Below, piece by piece: positions 15,722-22,113 of a stretch of 24,984 nt of DNA. The notes beneath the pieces are model-generated. The model saw nothing but the letters and a program-made list of their open reading frames with translations, had not been told where the DNA came from and did not search any database. A program made the translations under genes and the position numbers. The DNA is from a virus: positions 1 to 24,984 of the IMG/VR virus record IMGVR_UViG_3300000928_000628; one strand, given 5' to 3'. Each line of letters starts with the position of its first letter. The first letter of the stretch is position 1.

Positions 15722-16032
15722 ATGATATTAACAACCAGGATCAGGCCCATCATTACAACAATCAAATACCAAAAACGTTTGATGAAATGTGTACATACCT
15801 GTTATCAAAACAAAATTGCAGTATTCAGGGCGGATTTTTCACCATACCTGATATGCATAAATTTTGCAACAGGGCAAATGAATCTGTTAATCTAATTGAA
15901 TACAATGAACGTATCAACAATGTGATGTGCAGAACACAAAAAGGATCAATGCAGAGGGCATTTGATGCCTATTTAAAGGGCCATATTGATAATGTGGGTG
16001 TGATACACAAAAAACCATTTTCACCGCATTAG
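15718..16032 (+). CDS. Hypothetical protein
   Basis: A 104-residue protein overlapping the previous gene by ATGA. It is polar with a His/Asn-rich start (NNQDQAHHYNNQ), four Cys scattered (including LLSKQNCSIQGG), a helical middle, and a basic end. I see no membrane segment and no recognised motif. The four-base overlap indicates that it is co-translated with the zinc-finger protein. Function unknown. Confidence 0.6.
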   Translation: MNDINNQDQAHHYNNQIPKTFDEMCTYLLSKQNCSIQGGFFTIPDMHKFCNRANESVNLIEYNERINNVMCRTQKGSMQRAFDAYLKGHIDNVGVIHKKPFSPH

Positions 16033-16056
16033 ACGTGATTTAAATAAAAAATATCG

Positions 16057-16064
16057 TAAATTTG
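16057..16064 (+). promoter_or_regulatory. Promoter -7 box before the 16084 hairpin
   Basis: TAAATTTG, an exact TAnnTTTG match, 20 bases before a strong hairpin. The bases from 16064 (GAATTGTTATGTTT) are repeated almost exactly at 18308, which starts the other promoter-hairpin unit. Confidence 0.45.
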
Positions 16065-16083
16065 AATTGTTATGTTTTATGTG

Positions 16084-16130
16084 AATGGGGTGCAGATGGT
16101 TGTGATGCCATTATATGCATCCCATTTTCT
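16084..16130 (+). ncRNA. Hairpin, possible short RNA or attenuator
   Basis: An 11-base stem AATGGGGTGCA (16084-16094) pairs with TGCATCCCATT (16116-16126) with one G-T pair, and the loop contains a further ATGG/CCAT stem. It is followed by a weak TTCT tract. It sits between two promoter boxes (16057 and 16138), so the first promoter would give a short RNA ending here, or an attenuated leader for the gene at 16150. Confidence 0.4.
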
Positions 16131-16137
16131 AATTTAT

Positions 16138-16145
16138 TATATTTG
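16138..16145 (+). promoter_or_regulatory. Promoter -7 box immediately before the membrane protein gene
   Basis: TATATTTG, an exact match to TAnnTTTG, ends only five bases before ATG 16150. If it is used, the mRNA from the ATG at 16150 would be nearly leaderless, or translation starts at the in-frame ATG 16198. Confidence 0.5.
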
Positions 16146-16149
16146 TAAA

Positions 16150-16506
16150 ATGAACAGATCAGAAAAAAGAAGTTTAACACGCAAAGCAATTAAGGAAATG
16201 AAAAAAGCAAAACCAACAAAGGTAAAAAAAATTGATGATTCATTTGATAAAAAAATTGATGAAATCAAAAACAAAAGGGCAAAAACGGTAAAAAAATTAC
16301 CAATGTATAAAAAAATATTAGGTGTGGCATTTTTGCCAGTAATGTTTGTTTTATTCTGCATTGATAGGTTTATTCATCTGTTTTTACCGCATGCAACACA
16401 TGCATCATTCAAACTGTATTTAATTGATCCATCAAGTTTAAAATTAACATTTATACGCATTGCAATGGTTGTGGGTATAATTTTATTGGTGAATCTAATT
16501 TTTTAA
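16150..16506 (+). CDS. Small membrane protein with a basic N-terminus
   Basis: A 118-residue protein from ATG 16150. I prefer this to an upstream ATG at 16072, because the strong hairpin at 16084-16126 and a promoter box lie inside that longer frame. The first ~58 residues are very Lys-rich, with repeated KKIDDSFDKKIDEI-type charge; two membrane spans follow (residues ~59-80 and ~99-117), with a short loop between. I do not recognise a family. It lies just ahead of the terminase genes and may be expressed from its own promoter. Function unknown. Confidence 0.6.
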   Translation: MNRSEKRSLTRKAIKEMKKAKPTKVKKIDDSFDKKIDEIKNKRAKTVKKLPMYKKILGVAFLPVMFVLFCIDRFIHLFLPHATHASFKLYLIDPSSLKLTFIRIAMVVGIILLVNLIF

Positions 16507-16511
16507 ATGGT

Positions 16512-16958
16512 ATGGCAACAAATAAAAAAACAACATCAACAAATAAAAAACCTGTTAAACAAAAGGTGAAACGTGTTGCCAAAAAACCTACAAAATCCAA
16601 CACTATAAAAAAGAGGGCAATGATTGAGGCATTAATTGCATCACTGGGAATCATATCAACCGCATGCAGTTCAGTTGGTATAAACAGATCAACACATTAC
16701 GATTGGTACAACAATGATCCTGATTATGCGGAACAGGTAAATGATATTGCCGAACACGCACATGATATGGTTGAATCACAATTGCATGATCAAATCAGGG
16801 ATGGCAACACAACCGCAACAATATTTTACATGAAATGCAAAATGCGATCACGTGGATATGTTGAACGGCAGGATGTTAATTTACAAACCAACAGGCCTGA
16901 TTTATCTGCATTAACAACGGATGAAATACGTGAACACCTAAAAAATGGGAAAAAATAA
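16512..16958 (+). CDS. terS: Terminase small subunit
   Basis: A 148-residue protein with a Lys/Thr-rich N-terminal tail (residues 1-34), a helix-turn-helix DNA-binding region (~38-67, ACSSVGINRSTHYDWY), a helical oligomerisation segment (~70-95), and the ending DGNTTATIFYMKCKMRSRGYVERQ (split over residues 98-120), typical of small terminases of this group. It recognises phage DNA and hands it to the large subunit. Its 3' end overlaps the large-subunit start by 14 bases, which supports coupling. Family assignment is from pattern and neighbour. Confidence 0.85.
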   Translation: MATNKKTTSTNKKPVKQKVKRVAKKPTKSNTIKKRAMIEALIASLGIISTACSSVGINRSTHYDWYNNDPDYAEQVNDIAEHAHDMVESQLHDQIRDGNTTATIFYMKCKMRSRGYVERQDVNLQTNRPDLSALTTDEIREHLKNGKK

Positions 16959-18300
16959 AACAGATCTGATTGATTTGTACCTGTATTATGAATTGTGCAA
17001 ACGTGATTTTTGGCAATTTTGCATATTTTATGATGGTGAATTTTTTGCGGAACGTGAATTTTTACGTGAGGTTGCAGATGCAATGCAGGATATTACAGAT
17101 GATAAAATAAAATCATTATCTGTTTCAATGCCCCCACGTGCAGGAAAATCATATATCACATCAATTTATTGTGCGTGGGTACTGGGTAATCATCCAACGG
17201 AATCAGTAATGAGGAACACATGTACGGCAACACTGTACACAAAGTTTTCATATGATGTACGTGATATTGTGAAATCAGAAAAATTTGCCACAATATTTCC
17301 TGATGTATGTTTATCATCTGATAAAGCAAATTTGCAGGGATGGAACACCAACAAATCAAAACAGGTTGGTTATTTTGGTGCAGGTGTAGGTGGAACAATC
17401 ATTGGATTTGGTGCATCAAAGGTGGCCATTACTGATGATCTGTACAGGGGCATTGATGATGCAATGAATGATAATATGAATGCACGTGTGATACAATGGA
17501 AACAGGCAACACATGATTCACGTTTTGAAACAGGATGCAAACGCATTGATATTGGTACACGTTGGGTTGTAAATGATGTGATTGGTTACCAAATGGCGGA
17601 TGGTGCATATGATAAATCAATTATGGTCCAGGCATTGGATGAAAATGATGAATCCTTTTGCAGTGCAGTTATGAGTACCGCAGAATATATTGATAAAAGA
17701 AAAAAAACCGCAAAGGAAATTTGGTTGGCAGAATATCAACAACAACCAATGGATCTGAAAGGAATGTTATTTGGTGAAATAAATATTATTGATCCTGATG
17801 AATTTGATGAGGTTAAAAACAAAATTGAGGGTTGCATTGGATATGTTGATGTTTCAGATACAGGAAATGATTACACGGCATGTGCCATTGGGGCCATTGT
17901 AGGTGATCAGGTGTACATTGTTGATTACGTATTTGATAGGTCAAACACTGATGTTACAATACCAATGGTTGCATCCCTGTTGGATAAATGGCAGGCCAAT
18001 TATTGCCGTGTTGAATCAAACAGTATGGGTGCAATGTTTGCACGTGAATTACAACGTAATACCAAAACACGTGTGTTACAGGTGGCCAATACACAGAATA
18101 AAATTACACGGATCATTATGCAATCTGCATTTGTGTTAAATAAATTCAATTTTGTGCGTTATGATGTGCCACAATCAATCAGATTTATTGATAATATTTT
18201 ATCATTTAGTAAAGAGGGTAAAAATAAAAATGATGATGCACCTGATTGCATTGCAGGTTTATCAATGTTTATTCAATCATTGTTCAAACATTTACGTTAA
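16945..18300 (+). CDS. terL: Terminase large subunit
   Basis: A 451-residue packaging motor. The N-terminal ATPase has Walker A PPRAGKS (residues 63-69) in SMPPRAGKSYITS, and Walker B VAITDD (160-165). The C-terminal RNase-H-like nuclease has GYVDVSDTGNDY with Asp302, VESNS with Glu357, and NDDAPDCIAG with Asp431/Asp434, the usual triad positions. It cuts concatemers and pumps DNA through the portal. Unlike most HK97-like phages, the portal gene does not follow on the same strand; instead there is a short-RNA region, small genes, a PP-loop gene and then an inverted portal gene. Confidence 0.93.
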   Translation: MGKNKTDLIDLYLYYELCKRDFWQFCIFYDGEFFAEREFLREVADAMQDITDDKIKSLSVSMPPRAGKSYITSIYCAWVLGNHPTESVMRNTCTATLYTKFSYDVRDIVKSEKFATIFPDVCLSSDKANLQGWNTNKSKQVGYFGAGVGGTIIGFGASKVAITDDLYRGIDDAMNDNMNARVIQWKQATHDSRFETGCKRIDIGTRWVVNDVIGYQMADGAYDKSIMVQALDENDESFCSAVMSTAEYIDKRKKTAKEIWLAEYQQQPMDLKGMLFGEINIIDPDEFDEVKNKIEGCIGYVDVSDTGNDYTACAIGAIVGDQVYIVDYVFDRSNTDVTIPMVASLLDKWQANYCRVESNSMGAMFARELQRNTKTRVLQVANTQNKITRIIMQSAFVLNKFNFVRYDVPQSIRFIDNILSFSKEGKNKNDDAPDCIAGLSMFIQSLFKHLR

Positions 18301-18314
18301 AGGCCCTGAATTGT

Positions 18315-18322
18315 TATATTTG
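18315..18322 (+). promoter_or_regulatory. Promoter -7 box for short RNA
   Basis: TATATTTG, an exact TAnnTTTG match, 15 bases after the terminase stop. Preceded by GAATTG. A terminator lies about 60 bases downstream. Confidence 0.6.
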
Positions 18323-18328
18323 TAACAT

Positions 18329-18411
18329 ATAAGGGTTTAAAAAACCATCAGTTTATTAATAGTGATCATGGTGTTTTTTATGCAGGTTGGGAAATACCTG
18401 CATTTTTTTTT
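18329..18411 (+). ncRNA. Putative short RNA (about 80 nt)
   Basis: A promoter box at 18315-18322 and an intrinsic terminator ending at 18411 bracket about 80 bases. The transcript would have a first hairpin GGTTT-AAA-AAACC (18334-18346), an unpaired stretch and the terminator hairpin. The only possible peptide (ATG 18368) runs through the terminator stem and is unlikely. Start is estimated at about seven bases after the box. Confidence 0.5.
18380..18411 (+). terminator. Rho-independent terminator
   Basis: Eight-base perfect stem ATGCAGGT (18380-18387) and ACCTGCAT (18396-18403), eight-base loop TGGGAAAT, then a run of T to 18411. Confidence 0.9.
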
Positions 18412-18425
18412 ATTATTTTTACGTT

Positions 18426-18614
18426 ATGATAAATGAAAAATGGCATCCTGTTCACTGGGTAATACTTGCAATGGGCCTGTGTATGATCCTGTTGATGATT
18501 CAATTTAATTACATAATGGAACACTGCAAACCTGTTGATAAAACAAAAGATAATTTAAATAAACAGGATACATTGATTATTGAACAATCACATGAATTTT
18601 ATTTAAATAAATAA
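18426..18614 (+). CDS. Small single-span membrane protein
   Basis: A 62-residue protein from ATG 18426; an in-frame TTG at 18387 lies within the terminator stem and is rejected. One membrane helix (residues ~10-30, VILAMGLCMILLMIQF) follows a short polar N-terminus, then a charged tail (KPVDKTKDNLNKQ). It starts 15 bases after the terminator, so it must be read by transcription passing through it or from another start. No known family. Sits just ahead of the palindrome at 18620. Confidence 0.5.
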   Translation: MINEKWHPVHWVILAMGLCMILLMIQFNYIMEHCKPVDKTKDNLNKQDTLIIEQSHEFYLNK

Positions 18615-18619
18615 CACGT

Positions 18620-18652
18620 GTTTAACATATGTTAAACATAATTTAACATGTT
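18620..18652. repeat. Perfect 18-bp palindrome with an adjacent second site
   Basis: GTTTAACATATGTTAAAC (18620-18637) is a perfect inverted repeat without a spacer. Four bases on, TTTAACATGTT (18642-18652) repeats one arm and carries its own AACATGTT palindrome. This looks like a tandem operator for a dimeric DNA-binding protein or a replication/packaging site. Confidence 0.6.
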
Positions 18653-18662
18653 CCAACAAAGG

Positions 18663-18690
18663 AAATGAAAGGAAAGTAAATGAAAGGAAA
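18663..18690 (+). repeat. Tandem direct repeat, AAATGAAAGGAAA x2
   Basis: The 13-base unit occurs at 18663-18675 and 18678-18690, 15 bases apart. The second copy contains the ATG of the small gene at 18680; the first ATG (18665) reaches a stop after four codons. The purine-rich AAAGGAAA is one of few Shine-Dalgarno-like sequences in the window and sits upstream of ATG 18680. Confidence 0.6.
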
Positions 18691-18799
18691 ACAAATACAC
18701 AGATTGATTCAGGCATTTAAACGTTTCCATAAATACATGATGTTTATTGAACAGGAACGAATCAAAGGAATGATACATTCAGGTTGGGGTAAATTTTAA
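18680..18799 (+). CDS. Small basic peptide (39 aa)
   Basis: ATG 18680 opens 39 codons (start MKGKQIHRLIQAFKRFH, end GMIHSGWGKF) closed by TAA at 18797. The peptide is strongly basic with an amphipathic helix pattern, and a purine-rich AAAGGAAA lies 6-13 bases before its start. It occupies most of the gap between the palindrome and the PP-loop gene. Codon use fits the phage. No family recognised; it could be a small DNA- or membrane-binding peptide. Confidence 0.4.
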   Translation: MKGKQIHRLIQAFKRFHKYMMFIEQERIKGMIHSGWGKF

Positions 18800-18820
18800 A
18801 CATTTCCGTTTTAATATAAA

Positions 18821-18836
18821 TTTAATTTGTATATTG
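18821..18836 (+). promoter_or_regulatory. Degenerate promoter of the PP-loop gene
   Basis: TTTAATTTG followed by TATATTG, similar to the region at 13421, ends 36 bases before ATG 18873. The leader has GCG-GTTAATTAAT-CGC and CATAAAACAT, the latter shared with other early leaders. Confidence 0.4.
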
Positions 18837-18872
18837 CGGTTAATTAATCGCATAAAACATATCTAATAAAAT

Positions 18873-19715
18873 ATGAAAACAGTAAACAGTTTGAGTGGTG
18901 GCAAAACATCATCATACATGGCCGTTCATTATCCATCAGATTACAATGTATTTTCATTGGTACGTACAGGTGATAAAAAATGTTTGTTTCCTGATGAAAA
19001 AATACGGCAGATTGTATCTGATAAAATTGGTTGTGAATTTATTGGTACATTGGAAATGGATGAAATAATTTACACAATGTTGGATTTAGAACAACACATT
19101 GGATCAAAAATTACATGGGTTACTGGCAAAACATTTGATGAAACAATTACATATAAATCAGAATATTTACCAAACAAAATTGCACGATATTGTACAACAG
19201 AATTAAAAACATTTCCAATAATAAAATGGATGTATGATGAAATTAAAAACCCTGTTTATATGCGTTTTGGATACAGGGCCAATGAATTGAGCCGTGCAAA
19301 TAATATGATGGCCAAAGTTAATGCAGATGGATTCACAGAGGTTAAAACAACGTTTGAAAAACATCCCAATGGCCAAAACAAATGGGTAACATTACCGTAC
19401 TGCAAACCACAATTTCCATTAATAAATGATCAAATATTTAAAGATAATATACATAATTATTGGAATCAAAATACCAATGTGCGTTTTGCATACATGAACA
19501 ATTGCGTGGGGTGTTGGTGGCGATCTGAATTATTATTGAAACATATGTTTGATAAACAACCAAACAAAATGGAATGGTTTGCAGAGCAGGAACGCAAACG
19601 CAAAGGCACATTTAAAACAGGTGTTAAATACGATCAGATTAAACAATACCATACACAACACAGATTGTTTGATGATGATTTTAACGAGTGTGATTCAGGT
19701 AATTGCGGTTTATAA
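18873..19715 (+). CDS. PAPS-reductase/PP-loop family protein
   Basis: A 280-residue protein starting with the PP-loop SGGKTSSYM (residues 8-16), which binds the phosphates of ATP or adenosine phosphosulfate. Later Cys positions include YCTTELKTFPI, NNCVGCWW and a C-terminal ECDSGNCG, which could hold a metal or iron-sulfur cluster. Phage members of this family are usually annotated as phosphoadenosine phosphosulfate reductases; relatives include DndC, which acts in DNA phosphorothioation. No dndA/B/D/E partner is seen here. It has its own leader and faces the inverted portal gene with only 10 bases between stops. A role in sulfur metabolism or nucleic-acid modification is open. Confidence 0.75.
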   Translation: MKTVNSLSGGKTSSYMAVHYPSDYNVFSLVRTGDKKCLFPDEKIRQIVSDKIGCEFIGTLEMDEIIYTMLDLEQHIGSKITWVTGKTFDETITYKSEYLPNKIARYCTTELKTFPIIKWMYDEIKNPVYMRFGYRANELSRANNMMAKVNADGFTEVKTTFEKHPNGQNKWVTLPYCKPQFPLINDQIFKDNIHNYWNQNTNVRFAYMNNCVGCWWRSELLLKHMFDKQPNKMEWFAEQERKRKGTFKTGVKYDQIKQYHTQHRLFDDDFNECDSGNCGL

Positions 19716-19719
19716 AACC
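19707..19719. terminator. Short hairpin between converging genes
   Basis: GGTTT-ATA-AAACC with T/A-rich flanks lies across the stop of the PP-loop gene and ahead of the portal stop on the other strand. Being symmetric, it could act as a weak two-way terminator. The same stem (GGTTT/AAACC) occurs at 18334. Confidence 0.35.
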
Positions 19720-19725
19720 AATTTA

Positions 19726-20937
19726 TTAATATCCAGTATTATTAATGCCTAACAATGCACGTTTTTCATCATCAGATAATTCAACACCTGATTCAATTAT
19801 TTTCAACACTGCATTTGCACGTTTATCCATTGCATCTGATTGCATAACCTGATCCTGTTGAAGTACCGCAACATGTGAAAAATCTGCACACAATTTCAAT
19901 CCCTGATCTGTGAGGCCTAATTGATGTGAAAGTGTTGCATATAATTGATCCGTTTCAGGTATAATTGTATCCTGGTAAGTCATTCGCATACCTTCAAAAA
20001 CATTGGTAAACGTTGCACCTTTTGTTGATGCAAACAGGTATTGGGATAAACCATACGCATCAATGATTGCCATTTTATCTGCATCAAGTTCCTCAAATAA
20101 CATCAGTTGTTTGGTTGGATAACTCATTGGTGTCCAATCAACATTTGATTCCGTAATTACAATTTGATCTGCATTACGTTTTATCCAATCCTTTTGTATT
20201 TGCCGTTTTTCCGCAGGATCCATTGGGAGTGATCCGCCCAAATCAGATTGATTTGATGATAAAATACCAATTGCAGATAAATTTTCCAATAACACATTAC
20301 GTTTTTTGTACTGTGCAATGATGTTTGATAATGGGTACCGCAGGGTTTCAATCCTGTTGCGTGGATTTACCAAATGGATACCATCAGGTGTATTGATGTA
20401 AACCATATCATCAATTTCAATTGTTTCATATTTTTTACCATCATAATAAAACTGATAATTTTCAATCATTCCGCCTGTTTCCATCTGATCCAAATAACGG
20501 CCTGAAAGTTTTAATTTAACTTTTGATGATGGCAATGGCACAATTAAATTACGTATATCAAATGAACGTTTTGGGCAATATGCAAATGCATTGGCAAACA
20601 ATCCATCATTTACTGAAAGCGAATATATAACATCAGACCATGATTGCGTTGGGTTTGGTTTGGCAATTAAATCCTGTACCCATTGATGATCATTAACAAT
20701 TTCACCATCTGAATTTTTTAATACTGGGATACCTGATGCCATCATTGATGCACGTTTATCAATCACTGTGCGTAATTCAGGCACCTGCAAATACAGTTCA
20801 AATGGTTTATTTGTATCAACCCAAACCGCATCCTTAACACCATAATAACTTTGTTTTGTGTTGTTCAGGTACTGCATGAATTTATCAGTGTTTTGGTTAG
20901 ACCATCCAAATATTGAAGTCCAAAAATCGTTTGCCAT
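19726..20937 (-). CDS. Phage portal protein (HK97-like), on the opposite strand
   Basis: A 403-residue protein with the typical portal layout: N-terminal FGW and Tyr-rich segment, then the conserved stretch PELRTVIDKRASMMASGIPV, a middle with DDMVYINTPDG, a helical stem (PLSNIIAQYKKRNVLLENLSAIGILSS), and a C-terminal helical region with NVFEGMRMTYQDTIIPE. Portals form the dodecameric ring through which TerL packs DNA. It is the only gene on the minus strand in the window and has a TAAATTTG box at 20963-20970 read leftwards, facing a rightward box for the protease gene. It keeps an intact frame and normal codons, so it is not a decayed copy. Confidence 0.88.
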   Translation of the reverse strand: MANDFWTSIFGWSNQNTDKFMQYLNNTKQSYYGVKDAVWVDTNKPFELYLQVPELRTVIDKRASMMASGIPVLKNSDGEIVNDHQWVQDLIAKPNPTQSWSDVIYSLSVNDGLFANAFAYCPKRSFDIRNLIVPLPSSKVKLKLSGRYLDQMETGGMIENYQFYYDGKKYETIEIDDMVYINTPDGIHLVNPRNRIETLRYPLSNIIAQYKKRNVLLENLSAIGILSSNQSDLGGSLPMDPAEKRQIQKDWIKRNADQIVITESNVDWTPMSYPTKQLMLFEELDADKMAIIDAYGLSQYLFASTKGATFTNVFEGMRMTYQDTIIPETDQLYATLSHQLGLTDQGLKLCADFSHVAVLQQDQVMQSDAMDKRANAVLKIIESGVELSDDEKRALLGINNTGY

Positions 20938-20962
20938 GATGTTTTTTTTTAATATATTTGAA

Positions 20963-20970
20963 CAAATTTA
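20963..20970 (-). promoter_or_regulatory. Leftward promoter -7 box for the portal gene
   Basis: Read on the minus strand this is TAAATTTG, exact to TAnnTTTG, 25 bases before the portal ATG, with an A-rich leader. Confidence 0.6.
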
Positions 20971-20985
20971 ACTAATTTTGTTATA

Positions 20986-20993
20986 TAAATTTG
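20986..20993 (+). promoter_or_regulatory. Rightward promoter -7 box for the protease/capsid genes
   Basis: TAAATTTG, exact to TAnnTTTG, ends seven bases before ATG 21001, implying a very short or absent leader. It forms a divergent pair with the box at 20963. A further TATATTTG (20953-20960) lies upstream on the plus strand. Confidence 0.55.
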
Positions 20994-21000
20994 CATAATT

Positions 21001-22080
21001 ATGGAAAAACCATTTTCAACGTACAACATAAAACAGGCAACAACACAGATAAAAGATATTGATTTGTCTGCACGTGAGGTGGCAATTTATTTATCAGTGT
21101 TTGATACAATTGATTCTGATAATGATCTAATTCGCAAAGGTGCATTTAAAAAATCGTTGAATGATAGGGGTGTTAATTCAGGATCCAACAGGCAAATTGC
21201 ATTTTTACGGCACCATGATTGGGAACACCAAATTGGAAAATTTACATCATTACAAGAGGATGAAACAGGTTTGTTTGCCGTTGGTAAATTGGGTACATCA
21301 TCAAAGGGTGATGATGCATTGCGTGATTACCAGGATGGAATTATTACGGAACACAGTATTGGATTTCAATACATTGCAGATAAAACAAACTTTGTTGAGG
21401 TTGAAAAAAAGGATGCGGATGATCCTGATGCATCAACAGGATATTTTGAAATAAAGGAATTAAAATTGTGGGAAGGATCCGCAGTAACATTTGGTGCAAA
21501 CCAATATGCAAACACAATTGATGTGTTTAAAACATTACAGGAAAAACAAACAATACAAAAATCATTATCTGATCAGATGAATATAATTGTGAAAGCCATT
21601 ACCAGTGGTAAGGGAACAGATGAACGTTTATATGATTTGGAAATGAAATTAAAATATTTAAATGCACGTTTAATTGATGTGGCAAACACCGATCCGTTCA
21701 ACAAAGAACAATTGGCCGTTAAAGATTCACCAATTATTCACACATTTAATTGGAGTGGATTTGATGATTATTTTCACACCAAAGAAACATTTAATGATTA
21801 CCCACAACAGGCGGTAAATAATGCCAAAAAAGGGATTGAATTAAATGGTGCAGTTGGTAACAAATGTGCAACCAGTGTTGGAAAACAGAGGGCCACAGAT
21901 ATTGTGGCAAAACGTGGTTTTTCATTGGATGTATTAAAACGTGTTTATGCTTATTTAAGTAGGGCAAAAACATATTATGATGCCAATGATACAAAAGCAT
22001 GTGGCACAATTTCATATTTATTATGGGGCGGTGAGGCAATGCGTGTTTGGAGTGAAAAAAAATTAAATGATCTTAATTAA
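21001..22080 (+). CDS. Prohead protease with an extra C-terminal domain
   Basis: A 359-residue protein. Residues 1-~175 are an HK97-type (U35) prohead protease: AIYLSVFDTIDSDNDLIRKGAF, catalytic His in FLRHHDW (His71/72), GLFAVGKLGTS, catalytic Ser in ITEHSIGF (Ser119), and KLWEGSAVTFGAN. It would trim the scaffold and capsid protein during maturation. Residues ~245-359 are a second domain: YPQQAVNNAKKG, then GNKCATSVGKQRA, FSLDVLKRVYAYLSRAKTY and YLLWGGEAMRVWSEKKL. This module is absent from HK97 gp4-type proteases; a similar module is, from memory, found alone or fused to other phage proteins. Its role is unknown; a DNA- or scaffold-binding job is possible. The gene comes directly before the capsid gene. 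Confidence 0.88.
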   Translation: MEKPFSTYNIKQATTQIKDIDLSAREVAIYLSVFDTIDSDNDLIRKGAFKKSLNDRGVNSGSNRQIAFLRHHDWEHQIGKFTSLQEDETGLFAVGKLGTSSKGDDALRDYQDGIITEHSIGFQYIADKTNFVEVEKKDADDPDASTGYFEIKELKLWEGSAVTFGANQYANTIDVFKTLQEKQTIQKSLSDQMNIIVKAITSGKGTDERLYDLEMKLKYLNARLIDVANTDPFNKEQLAVKDSPIIHTFNWSGFDDYFHTKETFNDYPQQAVNNAKKGIELNGAVGNKCATSVGKQRATDIVAKRGFSLDVLKRVYAYLSRAKTYYDANDTKACGTISYLLWGGEAMRVWSEKKLNDLN

Positions 22081-22113
22081 AAATAAATTATTAATATTTA
22101 AAAACTAAAAAAA

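Noticed and set aside
16072-16149. Upstream ATG giving a 26-residue longer membrane protein
   Set aside because: The extension covers a strong hairpin and a promoter box, so ATG 16150 is the better start.
18387-18425. TTG start for the small membrane protein
   Set aside because: The TTG and the following codons lie in the terminator hairpin; ATG 18426 is 15 bases after the terminator.
18368-18436. 22-codon reading frame starting ATG 18368
   Set aside because: It runs through the terminator stem and T-run; it looks like chance.
18873-19715. Complete phosphorothioation (Dnd) system
   Set aside because: Only one PP-loop gene is present; no dndB, dndD, dndE or cysteine desulfurase gene is in the window.
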